Shown here: piece by piece, positions 35,026 to 48,799 of the stretch
Layout of the letters: every line of letters begins with the position of its first letter
Position numbering within the stretch: position 1 is the stretch's first letter
NCBI RefSeq assembly: GCF_019551435.1
Contig: NZ_CP080544.1
Span: 1,426,001-1,490,000, forward strand
DNA length: 64,000 nucleotides
Direction: 5' to 3'
Source of the DNA: Lysobacter soyae
Lineage (GTDB): Bacteria > Pseudomonadota > Gammaproteobacteria > Xanthomonadales > Xanthomonadaceae
Notes under the pieces: model-generated
What the model saw: only the letters and a program-made list of their open reading frames with translations
The model's database searches: none
What the model was told of the DNA's origin: nothing
Position numbers and translations under genes: made by a program

Positions 35026-36930
35026 TCAGTTGATGCTGTCGATGCTCGTTTGCGGGCCACCGATGGTCAGCCCTTCACTCGGAGGCGGCTCGGAGGGCGG
35101 CGGCGCGTCCTTCTTCACCCAGCCCACCGGCGGCTTCGGCGTGCGACCGGCCATGATGTCCTTCACCTGCTCGGCGTCGATGGTTTCCCATTCGAGCAGC
35201 GCTTTGGCCATGGCTTCGACGATGTCGCGCTTGTCTTCCATGATCTTTTGCGCGCGCGCATATTGCGCATCGAGAATGCGACGGATTTCCGCGTCCACTT
35301 TTTGCTGGGTGGCTTCGGAGATCGTCTTGCTCGACATGCCCCATGTGCCGTCTTGCGAATCGGCGTAGACCATGATGCCCATTTCTTCGGACATGCCGTA
35401 TTTCACGACCATGTCGCGTGCCAAGGCGGTGGCGCGTTCGAAGTCGTTCGATGCACCGGTGGAGATTTCACCCATGAACAAGTCTTCGGCAATGCGGCCG
35501 CCGAACAAGATGGCGATTTCTTCCAGCATCTTGTCTTTGTAGGCGCTGATCCGATCGAACTCGGGCAACTGCCAGGTCAGACCCAAGGCCCAACCGCGCG
35601 GCATGATTGTCACCTTGTGCACCGGGTCGGCCTTCGGCAAGGACATCGCCACAACAGCATGGCCGGACTCGTGGTAGGCCGTGTTGCGGCGTTCCTCTTC
35701 GCGCATGACCATGCTGCGACGCTCGGGACCCATGAAAATCTTGTCCTTGGCGTCTTCGAAATCCAGCATGTCCACACTGTTCTTGTTGCGGCGCGCGGCA
35801 AACAAGGCGGCTTCGTTCACCAGATTGGCAAGGTCGGCACCGGAGAAGCCAGGGGTACCCCGCGCCAACACATCCGGACGCACGTCGTCCGACAGCGGAA
35901 CTTTGCGCATGTGCACGCGCAGGATTTGTTCGCGCCCCTTGATATCGGGCAGCCCGACCATGACTTGACGGTCGAAGCGGCCCGGACGCAGCAGGGCGCG
36001 GTCCAAGACGTCGGGACGGTTGGTGGCCGCGATGACAATCACGCCTTCGCCGCCTTCGAAACCATCCATCTCGACCAGCATTTGGTTCAAGGTTTGTTCG
36101 CGCTCGTCATTACCGCCGCCCATGCCGGCACCGCGATGACGACCGACGGCATCGATTTCGTCAATGAAGATGATGCAGGGCGAATTTTTCTTCGCTTGTT
36201 CAAACATGTCGCGCACGCGCGATGCGCCCACGCCGACGAACATTTCAACGAAGTCGGAACCCGAGATGCTGAAGAACGGCACCTTGGCTTCGCCGGCAAT
36301 CGCTTTCGCCAGCAAGGTTTTACCGGTACCGGGCGGGCCGACCATCAACACACCGCGCGGAATCTTGCCGCCGAGTTTTTGGAAGCGTGAGGGATCGCGC
36401 AGGAACTCAACGAGTTCCGCGACTTCTTCCTTGGCTTCGTCGCAACCGGCGACGTCGGCAAAGGTGACCTTGGTTTGGTCTTCGCTCAACAGCTTGGCCT
36501 TCGAACGGCCGAAACTCATCGCGCCCTTCGTCCCACCGGACTGCATTTGTCGCATCAGGTAGAACCAGATGCCGATAAACAGCACCATCGGCAGCAAATT
36601 GAACAACAGGCTCAACAAAATGCTGCGACCGGACGATGCGGCTTGTTGCTCGATCGCCACTTTGTGGTTCAGCAGGTCGTTGATGAGATCTTTGTCGCCC
36701 GGATTTTGGGTGACCGTTTTGGAGCCGTCTTTCAAGGTCGCGGTGATGGTGCCGCGATCATCGCTGATCACCACCTTGCTGACCTTGTCGGCTTGCACTT
36801 GCTGCACGAATTGGTCATAGCTCACATTGCCGGTACCACCCGCGGTCTTCGGCCCAAGGCCTTGGAACACGAGCATCAGCACGATCGCCACGCCCACCCA
36901 AATCAGCAAATTCTTGACCAAATCGTTCAT
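35026..36930 (-). CDS. ftsH: ATP-dependent zinc metalloprotease FtsH
   Basis: The 634-residue protein has two N-terminal membrane helices (about 5-22 and 100-120) around a periplasmic domain, an AAA+ ATPase with [13 protein letters not shown], the pore-loop FVEMFVG and [11 protein letters not shown], and the protease domain with HESGHA. It degrades membrane and regulatory proteins, including LpxC and the heat-shock factor in E. coli. The HflK/HflC regulators are encoded 5.2 kb downstream in this window. The C-terminal tail is Pro/Ser-rich. It stands 28 bp behind rlmE and 13 bp before folP. Confidence 0.97.
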   Translation of the reverse strand: MNDLVKNLLIWVGVAIVLMLVFQGLGPKTAGGTGNVSYDQFVQQVQADKVSKVVISDDRGTITATLKDGSKTVTQNPGDKDLINDLLNHKVAIEQQAASSGRSILLSLLFNLLPMVLFIGIWFYLMRQMQSGGTKGAMSFGRSKAKLLSEDQTKVTFADVAGCDEAKEEVAELVEFLRDPSRFQKLGGKIPRGVLMVGPPGTGKTLLAKAIAGEAKVPFFSISGSDFVEMFVGVGASRVRDMFEQAKKNSPCIIFIDEIDAVGRHRGAGMGGGNDEREQTLNQMLVEMDGFEGGEGVIVIAATNRPDVLDRALLRPGRFDRQVMVGLPDIKGREQILRVHMRKVPLSDDVRPDVLARGTPGFSGADLANLVNEAALFAARRNKNSVDMLDFEDAKDKIFMGPERRSMVMREEERRNTAYHESGHAVVAMSLPKADPVHKVTIMPRGWALGLTWQLPEFDRISAYKDKMLEEIAILFGGRIAEDLFMGEISTGASNDFERATALARDMVVKYGMSEEMGIMVYADSQDGTWGMSSKTISEATQQKVDAEIRRILDAQYARAQKIMEDKRDIVEAMAKALLEWETIDAEQVKDIMAGRTPKPPVGWVKKDAPPPSEPPPSEGLTIGGPQTSIDSIN

Positions 36931-36958
36931 TCCATTCTCCGCGCCAATGCGCGCTGAT

Positions 36959-37588
36959 TCACTTTACTGCCTTTTTCCCTTGCGCCAACGCATACACCTC
37001 ATTCGAGCGTTTGCGTGATGCCTCGGGTTTACGAATCGACACTTTGTTATATCGGCCGCGTAACTCTTTGACGTATGCATCGAAGCCAACCCCTTGAAAG
37101 AGCTTGATCAGGAAGTCACCGCCCGTCTTCAAATGTTGGTCGGCGAATTCCATGGCCAATTCGGACAGGTGCATGGCTCGGGCTTGGTCTACGGCATCCA
37201 CACCACTCATATTGGGGGCCATATCCGAAAGCACAAGGTCCACCCGATCATTGCCCAGCATCTGTTCAAGCGCGGCTGCGACATCGTCTTCACGGAAATC
37301 GCCGTGCAGGAACTCGACTCCGGCCAAGGTCGGCATTTCTAGGATGTCAGAGGCGATGACGCGTCCGCTGTCCCCCATGGCCTGACGCACCCACTGTGAC
37401 CAGCCACCCGGTGCCGCGCCGAGATCGACGACCACCATGCCGGGGCGCAGGAGCTTGTCGCGCGCCACCAATTCTTCGAGTTTGTAGGCGGCACGGGAAC
37501 GCAGGCCCTCGGCCTTCGCCTTCTTCACGAAAGGATCGGAAAAGTGTTCCTGAAGCCAACGGTGACTGCTTTTGCTGCGCGAGGCCAC
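36959..37588 (-). CDS. rlmE: 23S rRNA (uridine-2'-O-)-methyltransferase
   Basis: The 209-residue protein matches RlmE (FtsJ/RrmJ): start [22 protein letters not shown] motif [26 protein letters not shown] and [10 protein letters not shown], which hold the K-D-K-E residues of 2'-O-methyltransferases. It methylates U2552 of 23S rRNA in the 50S subunit. The start is GTG at 37588. It is divergent from yhbY, 62 bp away, and leads the rlmE-ftsH-folP unit, as in E. coli. Confidence 0.95.
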   Translation of the reverse strand: MASRSKSSHRWLQEHFSDPFVKKAKAEGLRSRAAYKLEELVARDKLLRPGMVVVDLGAAPGGWSQWVRQAMGDSGRVIASDILEMPTLAGVEFLHGDFREDDVAAALEQMLGNDRVDLVLSDMAPNMSGVDAVDQARAMHLSELAMEFADQHLKTGGDFLIKLFQGVGFDAYVKELRGRYNKVSIRKPEASRKRSNEVYALAQGKKAVK

Positions 37589-37650
37589 GGGATTTTTCCG
37601 GCCAAATGACAGGCTTCATGATACCTTGCCGTCATTGAACAAAGCTTGTG

Positions 37651-37962
37651 ATGACCATGGCCACCCCACTCTCAAACGCTCAAATCCGCTTCCTGCGCGG
37701 TATGGCCCACGATCTGAAACCGTTGATGCAAATCGGCAACAAGGGGCTCACCCCGGCATTCTCCGCCGAATTGGACGCCGCGCTCGAACACCATGAATTG
37801 GTCAAAGTGAAAGTGGCCGGCGACGATCGGGAAGCCCGTGATGCCACCATTGACGCCATGGCCCGTGACTTGCGTGCCACCTTGGTGCAACGCATCGGCC
37901 ACACCGCCGTGCTCTACCGCGAAGCCAAGGAAAAACGTCACATCGTTCTGCCGCGCGCCTGA
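37651..37962 (+). CDS. yhbY: YhbY-type CRM-domain RNA-binding protein
   Basis: The protein of about 103 residues is a single CRM domain with LSNAQIRFLRGMAHDLKPLM, the GNKGLT loop and ELVKVKVAG. YhbY binds the 50S precursor and helps ribosome assembly. Three in-frame starts lie close together (GTG 37648, ATG 37651, ATG 37657); I use 37651. The following gene starts on the last base of its stop codon (TGATG). The position divergent to rlmE is conserved in gammaproteobacteria. Confidence 0.92.
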   Translation: MTMATPLSNAQIRFLRGMAHDLKPLMQIGNKGLTPAFSAELDAALEHHELVKVKVAGDDREARDATIDAMARDLRATLVQRIGHTAVLYREAKEKRHIVLPRA

Positions 37963-38339
37963 TGGACCTGATCCGCGAGGAAGCCCCCGACTTCCGTTTC
38001 GTCATGCGCGGCGCGAATGGTCGCGAAGCGCGGGTGAATGAAGAAATCCTGCGCCAGAGCTTTATCGTCACGCCGGACCAGCTGATCAAGGACTGGGACG
38101 TTCATGCTTTGACTGAACTGGATGCGGCGGCCATTGCGCCGCTCATCGCGCTTGCGCCCGAAGTCATCATTCTCGGCTGCGGCGATACACAAGCGTTTCC
38201 GCACCCCAGCATCATGGCTGCCTGCCTGAGCCGCGGAATAGGCTTGGAATCGATGGTGAATGATGCGGCGGCCAGGACGTTCAACGTCCTCGCCAGCGAA
38301 GGCCGCAATGCCATTGCGGCCTTTATCCTTTCGCGCTGA
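37962..38339 (+). CDS. Mth938-like domain protein
   Basis: The 125-residue protein has the Mth938/DUF498 fold signature: an N-terminal strand pair, SFIVTPDQLIKDWDV, the central EVIILGCGDTQAFPHP and the end GIGLESMVNDAAARTFNVLA. Relatives include human NDUFAF3, an assembly factor of complex I, but the bacterial role is not settled. It overlaps the yhbY stop by one base, so both are translated together. It is convergent with nlpD; the two stops abut in the palindrome CGCTGATCAGCG (38334-38345). Confidence 0.85.
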   Translation: MDLIREEAPDFRFVMRGANGREARVNEEILRQSFIVTPDQLIKDWDVHALTELDAAAIAPLIALAPEVIILGCGDTQAFPHPSIMAACLSRGIGLESMVNDAAARTFNVLASEGRNAIAAFILSR

Positions 38340-39209
38340 TCAGCGTTTAGGCAGGTATTGCTGGGGATCGACCGGCTTGCCGTCGTAGCGAATTTCGAAG
38401 TGCAACATGTCGCGCGACGCTGCGGTGCGGCCAAGTTCGGCGATCTGTTGGCCGGCACTGACCTTCTGACCTTCCGACACCAAGCGCTTGCGATTGTGGC
38501 CGTAGGCGGAAAGCCATTCGCCGTTGTGTTTGATGATGATCAGTTCGCCATAGCCCACGAGACCCGCACCTGAATAGACCACGGTGCCGTCCGATGCGGC
38601 ACGCACCGGCTGACCCGAGGTGCCCGCGATATCAATACCTTGGCGTGTCGGCTCGCCCGCTTTGTAGGTGCTCAGCAAATTGCCGTCGGTCGGCCAGCGC
38701 CAGGAGACGTTGCCCGCGGTCGGTACAGTGGCCACGGACGCTGTCGGCGCTGCCGTCGTGGTCGGGCGCGTCGTCGTGCCGCCCGGTCGTGTCGGCGAGG
38801 TCACTACCGGCGGTGAGACCACGTTGGTGGTTGCCACCGCCGGCGCGGGCGCGGCCTTGCCGGTGCTCGGATAGAGCTTCAGCCGCTGGCCCGGATAAAT
38901 CGTGTACGGCGGCGGAATGTTGTTCCACAGCGCCAGATCGAGCGGGGTGATGCCGTTGGTCGTTGAGAGGTGATAGACGGTGTTGCCTTTTTCGACAATG
39001 ACCGTCGCACCGTACTTCGGCTGCGATACGCGTTCCGACATGGGGACGTAGCCGCTGTTACTTGTTCGGCTCGGCGTATTCGACGAGACCGGTGCACCAC
39101 CGCCACTGCGTTGGACGACTTCAGTGCTGGTGCAGGCGCCGATCAACAAGCCGATTGACGCGACGGCCACCATCGAAATATTCGAAGACACGGAGCTGGC
39201 AAGTTTCAT
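38340..39209 (-). CDS. nlpD: NlpD-like LysM/M23 lipoprotein, amidase activator
   Basis: The 289-residue lipoprotein has its lipobox at IGAC (about residue 25), a LysM domain (VEKGNTVYHLSTTNGITPLD to GQRLKLYP), a Thr/Pro/Ala-rich linker and a C-terminal LytM domain. The zinc ligands are lost: the expected histidine before GIDIAG is Gln (RQGIDIAG), as in E. coli NlpD, so it should not cut peptidoglycan itself but activate an amidase such as AmiC at division. It ends the surE-pcm-yqaA-nlpD unit. rpoS, which follows nlpD in many gammaproteobacteria, is absent here. Confidence 0.9.
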   Translation of the reverse strand: MKLASSVSSNISMVAVASIGLLIGACTSTEVVQRSGGGAPVSSNTPSRTSNSGYVPMSERVSQPKYGATVIVEKGNTVYHLSTTNGITPLDLALWNNIPPPYTIYPGQRLKLYPSTGKAAPAPAVATTNVVSPPVVTSPTRPGGTTTRPTTTAAPTASVATVPTAGNVSWRWPTDGNLLSTYKAGEPTRQGIDIAGTSGQPVRAASDGTVVYSGAGLVGYGELIIIKHNGEWLSAYGHNRKRLVSEGQKVSAGQQIAELGRTAASRDMLHFEIRYDGKPVDPQQYLPKR

Positions 39210-39214
39210 TCGAA

Positions 39215-39820
39215 TCAATTCCTCAAAAACAGATAGCCGATCACGATCAAGACCAGAACAACCACGAACCAACCGACGGGTTCGATCCATTTGTGCAGCA
39301 AACGCTCGGCGCGCTCACCGCCCAATCGAATCGCCAAGGCCAGCAACAACACGCGTTTGGCGCGGCCCACGGCCATGGCCGCAAGGTATTGCAGCCAAGG
39401 CACACCGACAATGCCGGAAGCCCAGGTAAACACTTTCATGGGAATCGGCATGAAACCGCCGGCCACCAAGAACCAGAACACCGCCCAAGGCGACTCAACC
39501 ATTTTGGCTTGGATGGTCTGAATGCCACCTTCAATTTTGTCGAGCATGTGCATGGCGGCAAACAGCGGCTTCACCAATTCCCAAGCATGTTGGCCGAGCC
39601 AATAACCGACGACCGCACCGAGCATCGAACCGGCCAAGCTGACAAATGCGTAGAAGAACGCGCGTTTGGGGCGCGCCAACGCCATCGGCGCGAGCATCAC
39701 TTCCGGCATCACCGGGAAGAAGATGGCTTCAATGAAACTCAGTCCCGCCAGAATCCAGGTGGCGTTCTTGTGCTGTGCCCAACGCAGGGCTTTTTCATAG
39801 ATCGGTTTGAATATTTTCAT
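39215..39820 (-). CDS. YqaA family (DedA/VTT-like) membrane protein
   Basis: The 201-residue membrane protein matches the YqaA/DedA class: [20 protein letters not shown] near the start, with the conserved Glu and Pro residues of the re-entrant loop, then [20 protein letters not shown] and [20 protein letters not shown]. Members of the VTT superfamily act in membrane lipid transport. The start ATG overlaps the pcm stop by four bases, and nlpD follows after five bases. A YqaA between pcm and nlpD is, to my knowledge, usual in xanthomonads. Confidence 0.85.
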   Translation of the reverse strand: MKIFKPIYEKALRWAQHKNATWILAGLSFIEAIFFPVMPEVMLAPMALARPKRAFFYAFVSLAGSMLGAVVGYWLGQHAWELVKPLFAAMHMLDKIEGGIQTIQAKMVESPWAVFWFLVAGGFMPIPMKVFTWASGIVGVPWLQYLAAMAVGRAKRVLLLALAIRLGGERAERLLHKWIEPVGWFVVVLVLIVIGYLFLRN

Positions 39821-40494
39821 CGGTCCACTACGCCCGGCAGCAACGGCACGAACAGCACCGGCTCCATTTCCTTGATATCCAAACTACCATCCATCTGTTT
39901 GCGAATTCGCACCAACGCTTGCGTTGCCCCACCGCCGACCGGCGCGACCAAGGTGCCGCCGGGTGCGAGCTGATCAATCAGCCCTTCAACGATGGCTTCC
40001 GCACCTGCGGTCACCATGATGGCATCAAAGGGGCCCTCTTCCGCCCAGCCGATATGGCCGTCATCGTGCTTGCTGCGCAAGGCAATACCCAACGAACGGA
40101 ATCGCTTGCGCGCAGTGCGCAACAAATCGCCGATGCGTTCCACCGTGTGCACTTCGATACCGAGCGCAGCAAGAATCGCGGCTTGATAACCGGAGCCGGT
40201 GCCGATTTCCAGCACGCGCTTGGGCGCAACATCTGCATCCAAAATGAGTTCGGTCATGCGTGCCACCACCCACGGTTGCGAGATGGTTTGACCGAAGCCG
40301 ATGGGCAAGGCCGAATCTTCATAGGCGCGCGAGGCCAGCACTTCATCCACAAACAAATGTCGTGGCACGCTGCCGATCGCGCGCAACACATTCGGATTGC
40401 GAATGCCTTGCGCTTTCAATCGTTCGACGAGTCGATCGCGGACGCGCTGCGAGGTGAAGCCCACACCACTGGATTGCAATGGCCGACCAATCAC
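39817..40494 (-). CDS. pcm: Protein-L-isoaspartate O-methyltransferase
   Basis: The 225-residue enzyme has the Pcm landmarks: VPRHLFVDE, the [19 protein letters not shown] segment, the SAM motif [16 protein letters not shown] and [11 protein letters not shown]. It methylates isoaspartate in aged proteins so that they can be repaired. The start is GTG at 40494, which overlaps the surE stop by four bases (GTGA), and its stop overlaps the yqaA start. surE and pcm side by side is a very conserved pair. Confidence 0.95.
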   Translation of the reverse strand: MIGRPLQSSGVGFTSQRVRDRLVERLKAQGIRNPNVLRAIGSVPRHLFVDEVLASRAYEDSALPIGFGQTISQPWVVARMTELILDADVAPKRVLEIGTGSGYQAAILAALGIEVHTVERIGDLLRTARKRFRSLGIALRSKHDDGHIGWAEEGPFDAIMVTAGAEAIVEGLIDQLAPGGTLVAPVGGGATQALVRIRKQMDGSLDIKEMEPVLFVPLLPGVVDR

Positions 40495-41276
40495 GCCTGC
40501 GCCTTGCGTTTGGGATCCAAACCGACCACCCAGTTGGCCACCTGCTCAAGCGCATGAAAACGGGTGAGATCGACTTGAATCGGACTAACGGATACCGCGC
40601 CGCGATTGACGCAATCAAAATCGGTGCCCGGGCCTGAGTCCTGCGCGGCACCGGCCGGGCCGATCCAGTAGAACTGGCGACCCCGCGGATCCGGCGCGGC
40701 AATACAACCTTCGGCGCGATGGCGATTGCCGAGGCGTGTCGCTTCAAATCCGGTGATCTCGTCCCAGGGCAGATCCGGCACATTCACATTGAGAATGGTG
40801 TCGGCCGGCAAGGGGTCAGCCACCAGCTGCGCGACGATCTCTACCGCCGCACGCGCCGCCGTTTCGAAGTGTTGCGGCGCATGGTTGCGATTGACGCAAG
40901 ACACCGCCACCGCGGGCAAGCCCAAAAAGCGGCCTTCCATCGCTGCCGAAACCGTACCCGAATAGATGACATCGTCGCCCAGATTGGCGGCGTTGTTGAT
41001 GCCGGACACCACGATATCGGGCTCTGCGTCGCCGGCGAACATGCCGGTGAGTGCCAAATGCACGCAATCGGTGGGGGTGCCGTGCACACGCCAATGCCGT
41101 TCATCCATTTGCACCACGCGGATGGGCAAATCGAGCGTCAAAGAATTGCTGGCGCCGCTGCGATCACGATCCGGTGCGACGACAAAGACATCATGGCCGG
41201 CTTCGCGCAGTGCGTTCGCCAAAACCTTGATGCCCGGCGCATCCACGCCATCGTCGTTGCTGACCAAAATCTTCAT
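40491..41276 (-). CDS. surE: 5'/3'-nucleotidase SurE
   Basis: From the ATG at 41276 the protein has 261 residues and the SurE signature [20 protein letters not shown] with the metal-binding Asp-Asp pair, then [17 protein letters not shown] and [17 protein letters not shown], which hold the remaining ligands. It removes phosphate from nucleoside monophosphates under stress. The frame is open further upstream, but this start matches all SurE proteins. It is divergent from the smr gene, 72 bp away, and the first gene of the unit with pcm, yqaA and nlpD. Confidence 0.95.
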   Translation of the reverse strand: MKILVSNDDGVDAPGIKVLANALREAGHDVFVVAPDRDRSGASNSLTLDLPIRVVQMDERHWRVHGTPTDCVHLALTGMFAGDAEPDIVVSGINNAANLGDDVIYSGTVSAAMEGRFLGLPAVAVSCVNRNHAPQHFETAARAAVEIVAQLVADPLPADTILNVNVPDLPWDEITGFEATRLGNRHRAEGCIAAPDPRGRQFYWIGPAGAAQDSGPGTDFDCVNRGAVSVSPIQVDLTRFHALEQVANWVVGLDPKRKAQA

Positions 41277-41348
41277 TCGCTGCGTATTTCCGCCTAAACC
41301 CTCATGATACCGAAAGCGTTTGACCGGCTCATCCTTTAATCTTCTGAA

Positions 41349-41870
41349 ATGTCCGACGAAGACGAACACGCGCTCTTTTTGCAGGCCATCGGCGACGTCC
41401 GTCGTCTGGATGCCCCTGCCGAGGCCCCGCCCAAGCCGAAACCGCGCGCCGGCGCCGGCATGCGTGAGCGCGACGAGCAAGCGGCGTTAAGCGAATTCAA
41501 GCAAGTGATGTCGCAAACGATCTTGGATCCGGGTGACGTGTCGTCGTTCCGCCGCGATGAGGTGAGCACACGCGTGTTCTCCCGATTGAAACGCGGCGAG
41601 TTCGCGGTTCAGGACGAGCTCGATCTGCACGGACTGCGGCTCGAAGCGGCGCAGGCCTTGCTGCGCGAGTTCTTGCGCCAAGTGTCCGCAGAGGGTCTCG
41701 GCTGCGTGCGGATCATCCATGGCAAGGGCCGCAACTCGGACGGCGTGCCGGTGATCAAGAATTTCGTGGACCAACACCTACGACATCGACGCGACGTGCT
41801 GGCCTTCCACTCGGCGCCCTTGAACCAAGGCGGTACCGGTGCGGTCGTGGTGCTACTGAAGCGGCGTTAG
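41349..41870 (+). CDS. Smr domain protein (SmrB/YfcN-like)
   Basis: The 173-residue protein has a charged, Pro-rich N-terminal half and a C-terminal Smr domain with [20 protein letters not shown] (DLHG) and [12 protein letters not shown] (HGKG). This is the layout of SmrB, an endonuclease that cleaves mRNA between collided ribosomes in E. coli; the same domain also occurs in MutS2. I cannot tell whether it has the same job here. It lies between the divergent surE and the convergent truD; the truD stop is four bases away. Confidence 0.88.
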   Translation: MSDEDEHALFLQAIGDVRRLDAPAEAPPKPKPRAGAGMRERDEQAALSEFKQVMSQTILDPGDVSSFRRDEVSTRVFSRLKRGEFAVQDELDLHGLRLEAAQALLREFLRQVSAEGLGCVRIIHGKGRNSDGVPVIKNFVDQHLRHRRDVLAFHSAPLNQGGTGAVVVLLKRR

Positions 41871-41874
41871 GGCC

Positions 41875-42909
41875 TTATGCGGCGCGCGATGCGTCGACCA
41901 CCGCGCCGAGCGCATGCATCACCGTCGTCGCGTAACTTCCCGGATCCAAGTCAAATTGCAGGGTGAGCGTGTCTGCGTCGAACTCGGCACGCAATTCGCG
42001 CACCGCCAATCGCAGACTACGGCGTTCCTGCTTCAAACCCGCTTGTTCCAAGCCGGCGCGCAGATCGGTATTGGCAACGTTCATTAGCACCGCCGTTTCC
42101 AACGCCTGCGCCGCATCGCGCGTGCGCAGCTCACCCCTGCCCCACATCGGACCGGTGGGATGGATGGCACCGGCAGCGAGACGTGCGTGGATGTCCGCAT
42201 CGGCATCGACGGGGCCGAAGATGCTCTGGCTTCCGTCGCGCATGAACACATCCCCGGCGATCGCGGTGCGCCAATTGCCCTCGACAACACGTCGAGCCAG
42301 CACTTGGTTGAACATCTCGGAGCGCACCGCCGAGAGCAACAAACTGCGCGTTTCACGCCCGACCCGCGTGCCGGCAAACATCTGACGGGCTTGCGCCACA
42401 TTGTCACCAGCACGACCAAAACGTTGCGCACCAAAATAATTCGGCACCCCGTGCGTGGCGATGTCATCGAGGCGTTGCCGGATTCGTTCGACATCGCCTT
42501 TCAGCTCACGCAACACCAATCGAAAGCGATTGCCCTTCAACGCACCGCTCGGTAGTTTCCGGTTATGCCAATGCGCGTCAATGAGCGCAATGGCGTCACC
42601 ATTCAATGTTGCCGGATCCGGTGAAACGCGCTTGGGCAGCCAGACCGTGAGGCGCTGCGTGGTGACAGCATGCTTGTCCTTCAAGCCGGCGTAACCGATC
42701 GCAGACGTCGGCACGCCCGCCCATGTCGCTACCTGCGTGATCAACTCATGGGTGGTGAGACCGCGTTTTTTCAGCGACAGCAACAGGTGTTCGCCGGCGC
42801 CGCTGGCTTCGAACGCCGGCAGTTCGTCGACTTGGAAATCCTCCGGCTTGGATCGAAGCCTTGCATGTTCGATGACGGCCGCGCCATCGCGGGGCAAGTC
42901 TTCAGCCAC
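41875..42909 (-). CDS. truD: tRNA pseudouridine(13) synthase
   Basis: The enzyme carries the TruD signatures [13 protein letters not shown] at the start, [20 protein letters not shown] with the catalytic Asp, and [17 protein letters not shown]. It makes pseudouridine at position 13 of several tRNAs. I place the start at the GTG at 42909 (344 residues), which overlaps the ispF stop by eight bases; the open frame extends to 43041, but the extra residues overlap ispF and do not look like TruD. It ends the long pyrG-truD unit. Confidence 0.93.
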   Translation of the reverse strand: MAEDLPRDGAAVIEHARLRSKPEDFQVDELPAFEASGAGEHLLLSLKKRGLTTHELITQVATWAGVPTSAIGYAGLKDKHAVTTQRLTVWLPKRVSPDPATLNGDAIALIDAHWHNRKLPSGALKGNRFRLVLRELKGDVERIRQRLDDIATHGVPNYFGAQRFGRAGDNVAQARQMFAGTRVGRETRSLLLSAVRSEMFNQVLARRVVEGNWRTAIAGDVFMRDGSQSIFGPVDADADIHARLAAGAIHPTGPMWGRGELRTRDAAQALETAVLMNVANTDLRAGLEQAGLKQERRSLRLAVRELRAEFDADTLTLQFDLDPGSYATTVMHALGAVVDASRAA

Positions 42910-43390
42910 GACGCACCAACAGGCAAACCGCTTGTGCCGCGATTCCTTCTTTGCGCCCGGTAAAGCCGAGTTTCTCGGTGGTCGTCGCCTTGACGCTGAC
43001 GTTGTCGACCTCGGTATGCAGGCCGGCTGCAATCGATGCACGGATGTCAGAAAGATGCGGTGAAATCTTCGGCTGTTCGCAAATGATGGTGATGTCGCAA
43101 TTACCCAAGCGCCAGCCGCGGTCTTGGATCATCTGGTGTGCATGGCGCAAAAAATCCATGCTGTCGGCATCTTTCCAGCGCATATCCGACGGCGGAAAGT
43201 GCACACCGATGTCACCCAGTGCCAATGCACCGAACAAGGCATCGCAAAGTGCGTGCAACACCACGTCGCCGTCACTATGCGCATCGACGCCTGCGCTGTG
43301 CGCAATGCGCACCCCGCCCAACATCACGTGGTCGCCCTCACAGAAGGCGTGCACATCAAAACCGCTGCCAATGCGAATGTCGTTACTCAT
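42902..43390 (-). CDS. ispF: 2-C-methyl-D-erythritol 2,4-cyclodiphosphate synthase
   Basis: From the ATG at 43390 the protein has 162 residues, the usual IspF length. The zinc ligands are seen in GFDVHAF (Asp and His) and [16 protein letters not shown], and the end contains [17 protein letters not shown]. It catalyses the fifth step of the MEP isoprenoid pathway. Its start overlaps the ispD stop by four bases (ATGA), so the two successive enzymes are made together. Confidence 0.96.
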   Translation of the reverse strand: MSNDIRIGSGFDVHAFCEGDHVMLGGVRIAHSAGVDAHSDGDVVLHALCDALFGALALGDIGVHFPPSDMRWKDADSMDFLRHAHQMIQDRGWRLGNCDITIICEQPKISPHLSDIRASIAAGLHTEVDNVSVKATTTEKLGFTGRKEGIAAQAVCLLVRRG

Positions 43391-44088
43391 GACTGTGATG
43401 CCCTCATCGCGACTTGGATGCGAAACCAATCCAGATCCGGTTGGGTGGTGATTTTCAGATTGTCGGCACGACCCGCCACCAGTTTCGGATGCACACCCGC
43501 GTGTTCCATCGCCATTGACTCATCAGTGACTTCAATGCCAGCGTTGCGCGCTGCTTCAAGCGCCTGAATCAATCGGTCTTTGGCAAAACATTGCGGCGTC
43601 ATGGCGCGCCAATAACGCCCGCGCGGCACGGTGCAGGCCACTTCGGCAGCGTCATTCGACTGTTTCAAGGTGTCGTTCATCGGCAACGCCAGCAAGGCGC
43701 CCGAAGGCGATGCACCGGCAGCGGCCAACAGCGCCGTCAGATCATCCAACTGCACATTCGGGCGTGCGGCATCGTGCACCATAACCAAAATGTCGGTGCC
43801 GGCGTTGGCAGGAATGCGGCGCAGACCGGCCAGCACGGAATCAGCACGTGAAGCCCCACCCTCGCAACGCAGCACGGGCTTTCCCAACACTTGCGTTGGC
43901 AATTCCACGTCGGCGGAGGGCGGTAGTGCCACCACCAAGCCTTCGACTGATGCGTGACGGGCAAGGGCTTCGAGACTGTGCAACAGCACCGATTTGCCCT
44001 CGACCTCAACAAACTGTTTGGCAACAGGGCCGCCGAAGCGCTGGCCGCTACCCGCCGCCGGCACCACGCACCAAGCCCGCGGTATCAA
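43387..44088 (-). CDS. ispD: 2-C-methyl-D-erythritol 4-phosphate cytidylyltransferase
   Basis: The 233-residue enzyme has the nucleotidyl-transferase start [20 protein letters not shown] and the CTP-binding [11 protein letters not shown], followed by [15 protein letters not shown] and [12 protein letters not shown]. It couples CTP to methylerythritol phosphate in the MEP pathway. The start is a TTG at 44088 that overlaps the ftsB stop (TTGA). The ftsB-ispD-ispF order matches E. coli. Confidence 0.95.
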   Translation of the reverse strand: MIPRAWCVVPAAGSGQRFGGPVAKQFVEVEGKSVLLHSLEALARHASVEGLVVALPPSADVELPTQVLGKPVLRCEGGASRADSVLAGLRRIPANAGTDILVMVHDAARPNVQLDDLTALLAAAGASPSGALLALPMNDTLKQSNDAAEVACTVPRGRYWRAMTPQCFAKDRLIQALEAARNAGIEVTDESMAMEHAGVHPKLVAGRADNLKITTQPDLDWFRIQVAMRASQS

Positions 44089-44438
44089 GGCGCGCTGTCC
44101 GCCGTCCCGGCTTGTGCAGACTTGTCCGCGTCGGCGCTGGGGGACGGTTTGTCGTTGATCACGCGATAGAAGGTTTCACCCGGTTTGATCATGCCGAGTT
44201 CGTCACGTGCGCGTTCTTCGACGGCCGCACCGCCGGAAGCGGGATCAGTCAGATCCTTCACTTCGGCGGCCAGGGCGTCGTTGCGTTGTTTACGTGCTTC
44301 GTTGTCTTTTTGCTGTGCCTCGACTTTTGCTTTCAAGTCGGCCACATCACGTCGCCCACCCGTGCCCATCCACCACCGGTATTGCAGCAAGATAAACAGC
44401 AATACCAGCAGCAAGCATGCAATGCGAACAGGCTTCAT
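44085..44438 (-). CDS. ftsB: Cell division protein FtsB
   Basis: The 117-residue protein has one N-terminal membrane helix (IACLLLVLLFILLQYRWWMG), then a periplasmic coiled coil (DLKAKVEAQQKDNEARKQRN) and the conserved end EERARDELGMIKPGETFYRV. It forms the FtsQLB complex that activates septal wall synthesis. The tail after residue 98 is longer and more Ser/Ala-rich than in E. coli FtsB (103 residues). It lies nine bases behind eno and overlaps the ispD start. Confidence 0.95.
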   Translation of the reverse strand: MKPVRIACLLLVLLFILLQYRWWMGTGGRRDVADLKAKVEAQQKDNEARKQRNDALAAEVKDLTDPASGGAAVEERARDELGMIKPGETFYRVINDKPSPSADADKSAQAGTADSAP

Positions 44439-44447
44439 GCAGGTGGA

Positions 44448-46605
<2,158 letters not shown>

Positions 46606-46634
46606 TCGAATGTCCTTTTCGCTGGCATGGGCGT

Positions 46635-48350
<1,716 letters not shown>

Positions 48351-48397
48351 TTACCGATTCGCGCCCCGACCTGCTCGCATTTTTGAACGCGCAAGAA

Positions 48398-48423
48398 AAA
48401 GGCCGGCATTTCGCCGGCCTTTC
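48398..48423 (-). terminator. Rho-independent terminator after the Ala/Lys-rich gene
   Basis: GGCCGGC (48401-48407) pairs with GCCGGCC (48413-48419) around a five-base loop, with flanking AAAA and TTT. On the minus strand the stem is followed by TTTTTC. It lies between the small gene ending at 48441 and pyrG. Confidence 0.85.
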
Positions 48424-48440
48424 CATTCGGAATCACGGGC

Positions 48441-48698
48441 TCAGCGTCGACGCTCTTCCTCTTCTTCCTCGGCATCGCCGGTCTTGGAGGCTTTCTCAGC
48501 CTTCTTGGCGGCGGCCTTGGCCTTGGCTTGATCGGCGGCCGCCTTGGCTTTGTCAGCCTCTGCCTTGGCGTGATCGGCGTGCGCCTTGGCGGCATCTGCC
48601 TCGGCGCTGGCCGTGGTCGTCTTCGCCTGCGCCCAAGCGCCGCCGGCAAAAACCAGCGCGGCGAGACCCGACAGCAGGACAAGTGACTTCATTTTCAT
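48441..48698 (-). CDS. Small exported Ala/Lys-rich protein of unknown function
   Basis: This 85-residue protein starts at ATG 48698 with AAGGAG six bases upstream. A signal peptide (LVLLSGLAALVFAGGAWA, likely cut at AWA-QA) is followed by an almost pure Ala/Lys/Asp/Glu helix (AKAHADHAKAEADKAKAAAD) and the acidic-basic end EEEEEERRR. It has the look of a short periplasmic helix or coiled coil. I do not recognise a family. It has its own terminator and is divergent from parE, 101 bp away. Low-complexity composition makes homology searches unreliable here. Confidence 0.7.
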   Translation of the reverse strand: MKMKSLVLLSGLAALVFAGGAWAQAKTTTASAEADAAKAHADHAKAEADKAKAAADQAKAKAAAKKAEKASKTGDAEEEEEERRR

Positions 48699-48799
48699 CT
48701 CGAACTCCTTTTGTTCCATCAGGAACGGGATTATTTTCTCCGGTTTCAGCTGAACGGCACCTGCCCGTACACTGTTCCTATCGTCTTGTCTGGTTTTCC

